Positions 44,492-56,309 of a DNA stretch of 64,000 nt are shown here, one piece after another (position 1 is the first letter of the stretch; every line of letters starts with the position of its first letter). This DNA is from Escarpia spicata (Eukaryota; Annelida; Polychaeta; Sabellida; Siboglinidae). The translations under genes were made by a program, and so were the position numbers. The notes beneath the pieces are model-generated. The model saw only the letters and a program-made list of their open reading frames with translations. It was not told the DNA's origin and made no database searches. Where the stretch lies: NCBI GenBank assembly GCA_963995525.1, contig OZ023218.1, forward strand, positions 49,890,181 through 49,954,180. Direction: 5' to 3'.

Positions 44492-45178
44492 TTGTTCCCA
44501 ATATTAGAATACATATGTTGAAGGCACACTGCCCGCCAAATTGTTCCCAATATTAGACTACATATGTTGAAGGCATACTGCCCGCCAAATTGTTCCCAAT
44601 ATTAGAATACATATGTTGAAGGCACACTGCCCGCCAAATTGTTCCCAATATTAGAATACATATGCTGAAGGCACACTGCCTGCCAAATTGTTCCCGATAT
44701 TAGAATACATATGTTGAAGGCATACTGCCCGCCAAATTGTTCCCAATATTAGAATACATATGCTGAAGGCACACTGCCTGCCAAATTGTTCCCAATATTA
44801 GAATACATATGCTGAAGGCACACTGCCTGCCAAATTGTTCCCGATATTAGAATACATATGTTGAAGGCACACTGCCCGCCAAATTGTTCCCAATATTAGA
44901 ATACATATGTTGAAGGCATACTGCCCGCCAAATTGTTCCCAATATTAGAATACATATGTTGAAGGCATACTGCCCGCCAAATTGTTCCCAATATTAGAAT
45001 ACATATGTTGAAGGCATACTGCCCGCCAAATTGTTCCCAATATTAGAATACATATGTTGAAGGCATACTGCCCGCCAAATTGTTCCCAATATTAGAATAC
45101 ATATGTTGAAGGCATACTGCTCGCCAAATTGTTCCCAATATTAGAATACATATGTTGAAGACACACTGCCCTCCAAAT
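44492..45178. repeat. 49-bp minisatellite, 14 units
   Basis: Unit begins TTGTTCCCAATATTAGAATA and ends CCCGCCAAA. It starts 75 bp after the stop of the MANEC-type gene, so it may lie in its 3' UTR or just beyond. Confidence 0.95.
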
Positions 45179-45212
45179 TGCGGATAACAAACCGGAAACA
45201 TTCCTTGGAATT

Positions 45213-45310
45213 TGAATGTTGCGCCTACGAAAGTGTAACGTTTTACAGAAAACATTCAAATTGAATGTTGCGCCTATGGAAGTGTAACGTTTTACAGAAA
45301 ACATTTAAAT
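45213..45310. repeat. Second 49-bp tandem repeat, two units
   Basis: Two units at 45,213 and 45,262 with almost identical sequence (GAATGTTGCGCCTA...). Unrelated in sequence to the preceding 49-bp array although the period is the same. Confidence 0.88.
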
Positions 45311-46783
45311 TGTAAACATCTTATATTGGCAGTAGCGCGAAGTCCGACAGGACTACCGGCAAGTTCATGCAATTGCCCTTTAATGGGATGTTGTCAAGAT
45401 GTCACAATCAAGACTGCTAAACAAAGTTAAAAAAAAGCGCCATCCGAATTAGTGCACCAGGAGGCGTGGTGTGCGGGTCATAAGTCATACTCTGCGCGAG
45501 ACTACAGCTCTTTCTCATGCAGCAGCGCCGCCATCGCCGAATCAAAGCAATCGGAGCGTTCATGTTGGCTTGATCCACATCCTAATCCGATTAGCCGAAT
45601 TCTAATTCACCGATTTTCCCGCATTCGAATTCGGGAAGCTTAATGCGGATCAAGAGTATTCACATTGCGCTACCCTAAGTGGGATCCGCATCGTAATGCG
45701 GATTAAAGTTGTATGTGAACACGGCTTAAATGATTCAGCGAACTTCCTGCTAGCAATGACCGTCCTCGGCGTGAGATATTGATTCCGGATAACAGAAGAG
45801 ACAAGGCCTCAGTATCGAAATACTAGGCCTAGTCTGGTTACATAACTGGTTGTTTTTCCATTTTGTGTGCTCCTCGCCAAAACAAGTTATCGCGATGAAA
45901 CAGATCCGAACACGCATTGTATGAAACTGTAAAACCTGAACGATTGTACGTGGTAGTTGAAAGAAAGCTGACACGCCACCTTCTGGGAATACTGGAAATG
46001 TAGCACGCCACCTACTGAGTATGCTGGAGCCTTGGTGCGAGAAGTGTGATAAGAGCCGCGTGTAAGCTGGCGGAAGCGGTACAACTATAAATGTTGTTTC
46101 TTTTACTTGGTAACCCAATACAATGACTAATACTCATCTATGCGTGGTTGAACATTTTGCCTTTGTTGTTGTAATCGTTAGAAAAACATATAATAAGGCG
46201 GCCCAATGGTAGGCCTACTATCAGCAGTCAGTACTGTGTCTAAGTATAACAAATAAATAGCGTATCAACGTCCTACGTATAATATCCAAGTGACAATAAA
46301 ATAATCTAACTTATTTACACCCTTTAAGTACAGTAGTTGTCTCGCGATTATGCTATACCGTAAAATAGTCGTTTCACGTTGACTCTATGCTAGTGTCGTA
46401 AACCATAACCCTAAAATCGACTACAGGTTAACCGTGAGCATTTTCTTAATGTACATAAATCTACAAACGGATGCGAACATTTCCTCTCACTGATAGGCTT
46501 GTTCCCAAGTATTGACATTACTTTTACATATTCGTACAAATCGCTATGAAACAGCGTCCTTTACATGCGCTGTGTCACAACGCTGGTACATATCTACATA
46601 TGACTATCGGTGTTAACATCATCAATATATTCGAAAGTACAGGGGAGGAAGGGAGGTTTGATAAGTAGTACGCTTTGTACGAATAAAGTAAATGTCTACA
46701 ATTGTGAACTCATATTATTAGAAATTTGTAATGCTTTTGTCTCTAATAAATGCACTATAAGAGCAGGTCATGCGCATCATGCA
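45311..46783. other. Intergenic, downstream of the PRR5-like gene
   Basis: Probably includes the 3' UTR of the gene at 46,784. No other feature recognised. Confidence 0.4.
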
Positions 46784-49700
46784 TCAGAAGTCGAGTTCGC
46801 CATATGTATGGCGACGCCCACTCCGGAAGGGCACAAGACCAAGGTTATCGTCTTCGAACACGACACCCAGGCCGGGCGTGCTGGTGCGGCGCCACTGGTA
46901 CTTCCGGTTTTTCTTGTATATGGAGTTGCAGCTGGTGTAGCCTGAAAACAACGTTTCCTGTGGTAACAGCTAGAAACATACATTGGAAAGCTACTGAGTT
47001 GCCTTTTCAAAAAATACTGCTATATCATAAAGCGGAAATTATACAAAATGTACACTGATCTGAAGGGACATAGTGTCAAAACCTTCCTGAAAATATACAA
47101 TAGCTACGCCTGTGGCGACGTATGACCACAAATTATGTTTTAAGTTATAATTCCTTAAGAAAAAAATATTATGTATAGTTTATGTATAGCGTGGTGCGTG
47201 TGTGTATATACGTTTCTACGCGAATGTACGTGTGAGCGCGCGTGCTAGCGTGCGTGTGAGCGGGCGTCCATGTGGATATGGGTGAGTACGTGCGTCCGTC
47301 CGTGCGTGCGTGCGTGCGTGCGTGCGTCTGTGAGTGCGCGAGATGGAGGGGAATGGGTGGAGATGGAGAAAGAGAGAAAGCGAACGACAGCAGCAGTGAC
47401 AGCGAGAACGGTTCCGAGAGCGAAACTCCTTTTATTACTCTGAAACAGGACCTTGTTTTCGTTCACCTGTGTATTGGATGACAAAGTTGTAGGTTCGCGA
47501 CTTGACGACGGGCTCTATGTCGCCATCGTACAGGCCCTGGTAGCCGAGGTAGGGCCTCACTGCCAGCGCGACGAGCCGCTCCAGGGCGATGTAGTTCTCG
47601 TTCGGTGGATGCGTCTCTTGGACAGTCTGCGCAGCAACGTCAAAAATAATAATAATAATTATTATTATTAGTTTACATCAAGCGCCACTTCTAATAAAAT
47701 GATCAAAGCGCTATGCGAAATCACATTAACGTAAAATCATTATATTATAATTACACGAACACTGAAATATATGTTAAAATAATAAATTAATTTAAAAAAT
47801 AAACATGAATTAAACATTACTAAAATATATATCAAATAATTTATGGATATACAATAACAATTACTGTAATATTTACATACAAAAATCATGGCAATGAACT
47901 ATCCTGAAAAATATGCAGAAGGATTTTAAATTCAATTCGACACTTGATAGGTAGCCAGTGCATGGTTGTCATGTGATGACAGTGTTTCGAATGACGTACA
48001 AATACATGCTTTGCGACAAATCGCAAGTTGAAACCCATTTTTGATCAACTGAATTATGAAGCTGCTTTTTTATTGATTTATTCAATCGCGAATCTGTTTC
48101 TTTGGTATCCAAACATGTGGAGAGTGAACATTTAAATTAATATAATTAGATTGCCCAACCTGCAATACGAGAAGCATCTGTCTGATGTCTGCCGGAACTT
48201 TTGCGTCACTTCTTGTCAGGTGATCTTCAATGAAGAAAAATATATGAAATAAATAACGTACATTAATTGTTGAGGATTCTACTGGTTAGCATCACTAGCA
48301 TCTCCAAATACCCATGTAAAATAACTAATGTCGAGAGCCAGAAGACGTTTCAAAAACTTTAATGAATTCACAATAACTTAGTATAATTAGATACCCTGTT
48401 CTTGGAACAATTGTCAAAGAACCGTTATTACTTTGCGTGCAAACATAGAAGCAATTAGGTTTTGCAATTTTTCAAAACTTGAGAGGCTGACGGATACGTA
48501 ATATAATAAGAGCGGATTTACATTGATGAACATCTGTTGGGTTCTATATAAGCTGATGGATTCTTAGTCCATCTGAAGTTCGTTGCCTTTGATGGCAATC
48601 ATGTTATATATGTTTGAGCATTTGTTCTGGCGGATGATGAAGGTGGAATACGTTGTCCCGCATTGGTAATATCTCTTAATTGGCATGATCCAATGTACAT
48701 TAATATGTGTTCCATTCATCCATGCGTAATCCTACGTGTTTTACGAAAATTATTCAGTTGTTTTACCCACGACTGGTGCAGTGTGCCATACCTTTAACGT
48801 TCGTCTTGAGGACTACTTCATCGCGGAATGCCACCAGCGTCAGTTGCTTTGTGGTCAGACCTTTTACCTGTTATTGGAAATGTATAGAACTATACTTATC
48901 GATGGTTCTGACGACTGATTTCTCATGTAAAAGTCATCTAAATGGTCCGCACTGGAAACGGTATGTAGCTTCGTCGATGTACGGAACTATGTACCACGAC
49001 AATACAAAGACATGTAAATATACTAAAGTACTGTATTCTATGCCTTGAAACTATGTTTTATCGCTATGATACATCTTGCTTATACATTAGCATATGTCAT
49101 TATGGAAATAACTTGCCACAAGGACCTTCGATAACCTAGCCTATAAATAAACACTCCGTGCATCGTGATCAACAGAAAAGATTACAAGATATTATTAAGA
49201 ACACGAGCTCGATTTGTGTACCTTGACTGTGTGCATAACTAGTTGTAATGTCGGAAGAATCTCCATGTAAAAATGGGTCCACGTCTTTCCCATGTTCGCC
49301 AGAAGATCCGCTGAAATCATAGGAATATAAGTACAAGACATTTATCAGGGGACATTTTTGTGTAGCCACTTCACGCGATAGAGAAACATAATAGAAAATA
49401 TTAACGTAAGATAAGCACACATTGCGGGTTTAAAATATGACGATATGATATACCCAAGAGTATGCGTCAGTTTATAAATAATACAGATACTGTGTGTGTG
49501 TGTGCGTGTGTGTGTACGTGTGTGAGTGCGCGCGCGTGTGGTAAAAACAGTGTGTGGTAACAATGCATCAGCTTACTGCCTCAGAAACACGACAATGCGC
49601 AGCAAACCCGGAAACAGTTTTTGCTACTATTTTGTAAAACACAAATACATTAATATTAAACCCTTCAGGTGTAGAGCTTAGTACCATTCCCTTCCAATGT

Positions 49701-51951
49701 GAACGGGTGTAGAGCTTAGTACCATTCCCTTCCAATGTGAACGGGTGTAGAGCTTAGTACCATTCCCTTCCAATGTGAACGGGTGTAGAGCTTAGTACCA
49801 TTCCCTTCCAATGTGAACGGTGTAGAGCTTAGTACCATTCCCTTCCAATGTGAACGGTGTAGAGCTTAGTACCATTCCCTTCCAATGTGAACGGGTGTAG
49901 AGCTTAGTACCATTCCCTTCCAATGTGAACGGGTGTAGAGCTTAGTACCATTCCCTTCCAATGTGAACGGGTGTAGAGCTTAGTACCATTCCCTTCCAAT
50001 GTGAACGGTGTAGAGCTTAGTACCATTCCCTTCCAATGTGAACATACAATAACTTATATTGCGTTTATAAGAACTAATTACATTAATAAAAGTAATTCAA
50101 TAAATGGCCGTTTTCATATTGGATAATATGATACGAGATACAAACCTTCATCTTTATCTTTGGATACATTGTTATGAAGTATGTACATGCCATTTCTCAG
50201 CAGGTGATTCTGCAAAATGCAGTGTTATATTCGTAGTTATTATTCGAATAGCGATTTCAAAAATTGCAATAACAGTAAAAGTGATTATTACGTTACTGTT
50301 ATTATTATCAAATTATGAAGATAATCAGAATCACGTGTTTGATAATAGTTTTATTTCAAAAATAAGTCACCCATGTGGTAAGAGTAATTCCCTTTAGTTA
50401 CTATTTCTAAACTTCGCAATAATGGTAGAAAACATAGTTTCCTTCTCAACCACTTTCCCAGTTCGTTCTTGTAGTAAACCCTGCCTGCGTTGCCTCATGT
50501 CACTTAGCTGTGTACGTAAGTACCTGGCTATACACAGTGATGGATATGAGAGAATGCATAGTTTTCGCGCAACAATTACAACGTGCCTGAATGGTTCCTA
50601 CAGAAGTTGGTTAGTGTTGAAACGAGCAGGTAATTATATTCAGCGGTACTTGTTAAGCACTATTGTGCTGTTTAAGCTTACCGTTATTTGCAATAGTATT
50701 AGTAAGAACGACAGACTGCACCAATATTGACAAACTGTCCAATTTAATCTTTGCAAAACAATTCACCGAACACGAGCAGGGTTATTTTTAATCATTTCAT
50801 ATTTTTGCACACTGTGTACAATAAATGTACATTCGGTTTACATAAATTGAAAATGCTTGCCTTGTAATAATCATATATAAACGACCCCAGATCAGATCTC
50901 GCCATTTTCCTGGAAAGTAAACAATATATAAAATACATATTATTATACCGGTCAGACGTATTTAGCGTTTTGGCTACGCCATAGTGTTTGTTCTAAAAAT
51001 TGACTACTTTGTCATAATCACGACCTGACACATACACTCGCGCGCACACGCGCAAGCACACACAAACAAAGGCACAAGCACGCACAAGTATGCACAAGCA
51101 CGCACAAGAACGCACGCACGCAAGCACGCACGCACAAACACACACACACGGCTAGTTCAACAAGTGGACTCCTATTTTGTGTCGCTGATATCATTAATAT
51201 TGTAGTTATAACGGCGACTTTCCTACCAGAAGGGAAACTCACCCCAAGGTCCACTTGAAAGCGCTTTGTTACTCTTTCGTCTAATTACCTGATGTGTTCT
51301 CGTGTCTGTTGTACATCGACCGAGGAGACAGAAGTCGACCGGAAGATGGACACGATATCTTGCTGGATACTACACCAAGAATAAAGCACCTTGCTGTTAT
51401 TGATGTCCCATAAACAAACTAATGTTTAATTTGATATAGCCTATTTTGATATAGCAATTGCAAATTGCAAACTATTGACCGGTTTGTACAGTAATTCATT
51501 CTGAAAAATAAAAAAGCTGCACACTCTCAAAGAGTCTGAATTGTGTGAATTATTGGAGAGAGTGATCGAAATGGCATATAACGAAATTGTTGTAGTTTGT
51601 ACCATGGTACACATAACCGCGTTTAACGTGTTGGTAATTACGTCGCACGTCAGTCGCGATTGTCTAATTACGTAGCTATCACGACATCGCGGCGATAAAC
51701 TTAACTTTTCCTAGGAAGATGGAACGGGAACCAGTTGCTTTGTATCCCGACTCCACTAGCATTGACGTGCGGACATACCTAGTCCAGTCCTTCAGGCTAC
51801 ACGACAGCGACGCGTAGCGGGGAAATGCAGCAAACGGCTCGCGAATCGCCACAGCCGGGAAATCGAATTCATTCAGACTGATGCTGGACAGGGCAAGAAT
51901 TGACGAACTGACGAGAGAATCCGTCGACAGCATCCGCCGGCCGAGCGACAT
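46784..51951 (-). CDS. PRR5: PRR5/Protor-like subunit of mTOR complex 2 (HbrB family), nine coding exons
   Basis: Exons: 51,779-51,951, 51,289-51,393, 50,861-50,909, 50,146-50,209, 49,222-49,310, 48,792-48,867, 48,160-48,224, 47,467-47,626, 46,784-46,941. All phases agree: 939 bases, 312 residues. PRR5-family landmarks in order: WCSIQQDIVSIF (near 65), SDLGSFIYDYYK and NHLLRNGMYIL (98-120), KTWTHFYMEILPTLQ (138-152), KQLTLVAFRDEVVLK (168-182), DAKVPADIRQMLLVLQ (192-207), NYIALERLVALAVRPYLG (about 218-235). A basic end finishes RHTYGELDF. PRR5 proteins bind Rictor in mTORC2, which phosphorylates AKT, PKC and SGK. ATG 51,951 is the first after an in-frame stop; an extra 5' exon cannot be excluded. 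Shorter than human PRR5 (388). Intron 3 has a GC donor, and intron 4 holds a minisatellite. PRR5L is the alternative name; vertebrates have two paralogues. Confidence 0.9.
49669..50043. repeat. 37/38-bp minisatellite, 10 units, inside a PRR5-like intron
   Basis: Unit begins GTGTAGAGCTTAGTACCATT and ends AATGTGAACG(G). Units differ only by one G. It lies in intron 4, about 100 bp from the acceptor-side exon 50,146-50,209. Confidence 0.95.
50855..50860 (-). promoter_or_regulatory. GC splice donor of PRR5-like intron 3
   Basis: On the minus strand the exon ends TACAAG followed by GCAAGC. There is no GT nearby, the flanking AAG|GCAAG matches the strict consensus of GC-AG introns, and joining to AAT at 50,209 keeps the frame and the family alignment (SFIYDYYK to NHLLRNG). 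Confidence 0.82.
51035..51150. repeat. CA/GCA-rich microsatellite in PRR5-like intron 2
   Basis: Imperfect CACGCA, CACAAG and CACA repeats between exons 2 and 3 of the gene. Confidence 0.85.
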
Positions 51952-53183
51952 GGCCTCTAATCCTGCAGCCAGACAACATAGCCGTGCAGTGGTGGCGTAT
52001 GTTCAATGTTTTTGGCATGTTAGATAATTTTGAAGTATTCAGAATGGCTGCCAATAGATGAACATATATGGATTTGATCATAACGTCAATGCTGTTCCAC
52101 CTAAGTAGTATTTTCTAAACATACTGCTCACCTACAGATTTACTTTTTGTGTCTATGTACATGTATTTGCACCCGTGGATTCTACCAGTTGTAACAGTTA
52201 GTGTATAGCAGATACACGGAGGTAAACAAAGATGGCTGCCAACATAACTACTTGTAGTGAAAATATAGGTTATCATAAACACGATACTATACACTATATC
52301 AAAACTGTCAACTTACAGTTACCTTCTTCTTCCGCACGAAATTGCAAAACGATATATTTATTGTGCCTTTACATAATCATCGTCACTTCAACAATACCCG
52401 CCATACGGCATGTCTCGGGATCTTGCATCAACGGCTTTCGTCCGCTGTGGACACTGGTAAAATGCCGTCGTGAGACAATAGTATTATCGACGCGTGCAGA
52501 TAATCGGTCGTGGAGATAAGAATGTTTGAGTTTAGCTCCGATATCCTATCGTCTTTAAGTGCGGCAAACAGAGACGCGTGGTGGTTAGCGCACATTCGGA
52601 TGTTCGGCCTTTGACGCAGTGCAGCCGGTGAACTCTTGCCGGATATACGCTGCAATCGGTGTTAATGCAACGTTGACCCTGCATACACAGAGTCGGTGAC
52701 TCGAACGACAGGTAATCTTGTTTATCGATCCAGCCCCGGCGTAGGCTTAATTCCCGTAAAAAGACTGTCGACAAATGCAGGTCAACTGTAAAGTTAAAAC
52801 ATGGTCACATATTCGTTTTTACAGGTTTAAAATGAAGCAATGATTAAACTTCGTTCGAATCTATATGTGAATACGCTCACTTTGGGGGCAGTCTGACTGT
52901 ATCTTCTCCTGGATGCCGAGGTCCACTCTTTGTATGTTCATTCGCATCCCTGCACCATTGATCTATGATATACCAACAGGCGATGTAATTACACATTTAT
53001 TGACGGTTATTTGTTTACGGGTTTGCGGTATCCAGTAATAAAAATAACTGCGTGGAAATATCAGAAGGCATAATCGTGGCGATGTTAGAAATATGCTCTT
53101 CTAATGAATAAGTGCAAGGAGGCGCTACCCCGCAGTATCCGACAACAAATAATACTAATAATAATAATCGTTATTTTGTATTG
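51952..53183. other. Upstream region of the PRR5-like gene
   Basis: The promoter should lie here; no core motif could be supported. A minus-strand frame pair at 52,428-52,774 might hold the last exon of the membrane-protein gene at 57,670-58,930 (acceptor near 52,660, phase compatible), but this is weak. Confidence 0.35.
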
Positions 53184-53192
53184 GGTCATATC

Positions 53193-54037
53193 AAAAATAG
53201 ATAAGCGAGCGAAAAATGAACAACTGTCAAACACGTTCCAAAAATGCCTTTTTAATGATTTCTAGTACCAATACGGTTCGTCGGATCCCAACAATATTGA
53301 TGTCATTTGAAAGTTTAAGCGTTCTGCTATTCAAACATATAAATGGTTTCCTGATAATTATTCCTAAAATTAATCGAAAACGGACCTACAACCGGGCCCG
53401 TTCCGGTGTCTTAGACACTGCGAACCATGTTGTTTCGTCGACACAGTTCACCAATCTACCGATTGAGGCACCACTATCTGATTTCATGGTATAAGCTCCA
53501 CCCACTTTCAAACGGCTGCTAAAATGACATACGTGAAGTAGGCGTGACGTCACAATCATGTATATCAACCAACCAAGGCAACGAATTTAGACCCGTTGTG
53601 TGACGTACTTTATTGTGACGTCACGCCGACGTAGAGATATATCGGTTTCGCTGCGATCAAAGCACATTAGTTTAGCCGCGGTTTAAAAGTGGGTGGAGCT
53701 TATAACATGAAATCAAGAAATGGTGAAGTGCGCATGTCTGAACCTATGCAAATGAGGAAAACAGCGCCGCAATCGGAAGATTAGTGTACTGCCCGCCGCC
53801 AACATCGTTCGGAACCGTACAAAACACCGAAAACGGCATGATTGTAGGTCCATTTATCGGTGTTCTTTGAACGGTTACCGGGAAATCTAGATGTCGCTAG
53901 AATAACAAAAAGTGCATCCTTTCAAATGATACCAAGATCGTCGGGGCAGGACGAGCCGTGAGGGTGCTAGCGACCGTAGAATTTCATGTTTTAGACGTGT
54001 TCTGAGTTGTTCATTTTTCGCTCGCTTATCTATTTTT
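53193..54037. mobile_element. Palindromic foldback/MITE-like element, 845 bp
   Basis: The ends are inverted copies starting AAAAATAGATAAGCGAGCGA, and the two halves stay similar almost to the centre: for example AAGCTCCACCCACTTT near 53,487 is inverted near 53,685, and GGACCTACAA near 53,380 is inverted near 53,845. It is flanked by a 9-bp direct repeat GGTCATATC (53,184-53,192 and 54,038-54,046). No ORF, so non-autonomous. Long inverted ends with a 9-bp duplication fit Mutator-like elements; a hAT-type origin (8 bp) is also possible because border bases are ambiguous. Confidence 0.87.
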
Positions 54038-54176
54038 GGTCATATCCATAACGTCCGTAGCGTTTTATATAAGACTAAAATTTAAATAGTAAAAATTATA
54101 CAAATTTAAATAAAAAAAGAAAGAAAGATAATAATGCTGTGTAAACATCAGCAGATTAAACAAATCAAGTATCATA

Positions 54177-54930
54177 TTAAAATAAGTACTTAAAAATTAT
54201 ATTTCGGGTACATGCAGTCCAGCTAGCAATCAAAGCAGATGCCGACCTGGGTACAACCGGTAGAACCTCGGTTTTTGTATAATTCACCAGGAAGTAGTTG
54301 GACCATTTACGTTCATCCAGGTTTTGATGTAGTCGATGCAGTGCTCGACACGAGCGGTAGTGAGAGAAATTCAAGTCAAAGTGACATAACAATTGTAATT
54401 TATCGGCATAATGGTGATATGTCAAGTTATGGTTACGAATGATATCACTGATCGGCTGCACATATAAACAGATAGCAGTGGACCTAACACTTATCCTTGC
54501 GGTACACCAGTATGTAAAGTCATCTCGCTTGAAGTTGCGCTACCGACAACCACACTTTGCCTGCGATCGCGAAGGTACGACTCAACCCAGCGTAATACAA
54601 CTCCGGCGAGGCCATAGCGTCGTTGTAGACGATTGAGATGTACGTATAGTGTGATCAACAGTATCGAAAGCAGTGCTTAGGTCAATGAGCATGACGACAG
54701 TGCCTTTTCTGCGGTCAAGGGCCGTCCTAATTTCCTTTAGCCGCACACAAAGTAGGGCGGTCTCCGTTGAATGGTGTCGTTTGTATGCAGATTGAAAAGT
54801 ATTAGTCGGTGCTTGATTGACCAAATGAGTGTTCAGTCTGATGGCCACCTCCTTTTCAAAAATCTTTGAGAGTTGTGATAGATGGCTGACTGGGCGGTAG
54901 TTGCTTACTGTTGCTTACCAGAACTAATTC
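54177..54930 (-). pseudogene. L2-like LINE reverse transcriptase fragment
   Basis: The minus strand carries NYRPVSHLSQLSKIFEKEVA, TFQSAYKRHHSTETALLCV, VVMLIDLSTAFDTVDHTI, then in another frame LRWVESYLRDRRQSVVV, VPQG followed by a stop, LGPLLSVY and HHYADKLQLL. The catalytic YADD reads YADK, and at least two frameshifts and one stop occur. Block order and wording are typical of the L2/CR1 group. Ends are truncated on both sides. Confidence 0.85.
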
Positions 54931-55176
54931 CGGCTTGCTAAAACCTCCTGCCAAAATGTGAGGACCTATTTGCAACTACATTTAGCAATATCACGCAAGT
55001 AATTTACCCAGAATTCGTTATAAAAGTGGTAGATTCTGGTGAAATATCATTGTTCCCGATATACTGGAACATGCCTCCAATGATTGAGCAAAAGGCGCCG
55101 AGCTGTGACGTGTGACGCAGTCGGCGCAATGTATACAGTATAGCCTGCAGTCTGGGTGAGCTGAGTCAGTGTGTTC

Positions 55177-55207
55177 CGATCGGGTCGGGTCGGGTCGGGT
55201 CGGGTCG
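55177..55207. repeat. (GGGTC)n short tandem repeat
   Basis: Five to six uninterrupted pentamer copies. Confidence 0.9.
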
Positions 55208-55849
55208 GACGAAAAGTGCCAGTATATCGTGAGCTTAATGTTTGACTCGACCTTTCACCGTGTCACGCCTGAGTGACGTTACATGTGTACAGTTATAGTA
55301 CAATCACTAATGTGTTCCCTGTTGAGGTACAACTGTTGTTAGATATCTGGATTACATCGCACGTAGAAGTTAAGCAACTGTTTTTAAACATCTAAAACCG
55401 TATACGTAACGCATTTACTAACGAGTGTTTCGGGTGGCTGCGAAGTTCGCAAAATGTCCCCGAATACGTTCCGCATGCCATTAAGTAAGGGTGGAGGAAG
55501 TTTGGTCGTCAAAACACATCGCAGGAAAATAAATTGCCACAGTGGCGTCATTTAGTGGGTGAAATGCAAATTAACGCTAATAACCATTTTGGATCGTAAA
55601 TCGCATGTACCACACGGCGTAATGGTGGCGAGCTGAGCCAATGCTAAACGCATAGCGTTTTTTGGACTTCGAAAACTGTTGAGACCATCCACTATACGGT
55701 GACCAGAGAGGATGAGCAAGCATCATCATGAACAGACGGCCGCGGGGAATTTAATCAGGAAGAAATGCAAACTTGAAAGGATATGTCTTGAGGCTTTTTA
55801 AAATGATTTTGTCGCAACAATTGATCTTAGCTCTGACGAAAACTGATAT

Positions 55850-55852
<3 letters not shown>

Positions 55853-55898
<46 letters not shown>

Positions 55899-56000
55899 GA
55901 TATATACGTATATATATATATATGTGTGTGTGTATGTAAATATACATATACACTGTATATGTATGTATTTATGTATGTATATATATATATATATATATAT
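55853..56000. repeat. (TA)n/(TG)n microsatellite
   Basis: Two TA runs separated by ATGTGTGTGTATG-like sequence. Confidence 0.92.
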
Positions 56001-56181
56001 GGTCTAAGTTAGTTGGGGATATTTGAAGGGCAGCCCAACATCACCGAACAACAACAACGATTACGACGACGACAACAACAACAACAACAACAACAAATGT
56101 CGTATCTGTCAACTGGTAGGCCACTAAAGCCAATATCCGTTATTTCCAAATATAGTTTTGTTTTTCCGATTGTATTTACAG

Positions 56182-56309
56182 GTTATCCACGGTCACTGCC
56201 CGGGTTGTTGAAAAATGTTGAAAGACAAAATATCCAAATGATGCATTTCGAAATGGATTACCTTGCCCACAAGCGTATTGATATCAATAAAGTCATCGCC
56301 ACTGATAAG
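56182..56309 (+). CDS. Orphan internal exon of an unknown plus-strand gene
   Basis: The 128-bp stretch is bounded by an excellent acceptor (TTTTTCCGATTGTATTTACAG) and a donor (GATAAG|GTAATA). One frame is open through it: two bases, then 42 codons beginning YPRSLPGLLKNVERQ and ending KRIDINKVIATDK. The encoded segment is charged and helical-looking with no motif I recognise. No partner exon could be linked with confidence; an open frame at 56,561-56,752 is a possible follower. It could also be a chance match of splice-like signals. Confidence 0.45.

Larger units (their letters stand above)
54940..56180. other. Intergenic, simple repeats only
   Basis: Holds (GGGTC)n at about 55,177-55,207, a TA/TG microsatellite at about 55,853-56,000 and a CAA run near 56,080. 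No gene seen. Confidence 0.5.

Noticed and set aside
50442..50540. A possible PRR5-like exon on the minus strand (YLRTQLSDMRQRRQG)
   Set aside because: The exons at 50,861-50,909 and 50,146-50,209 join directly in phase and cover the family alignment without a gap, so this piece is not needed.
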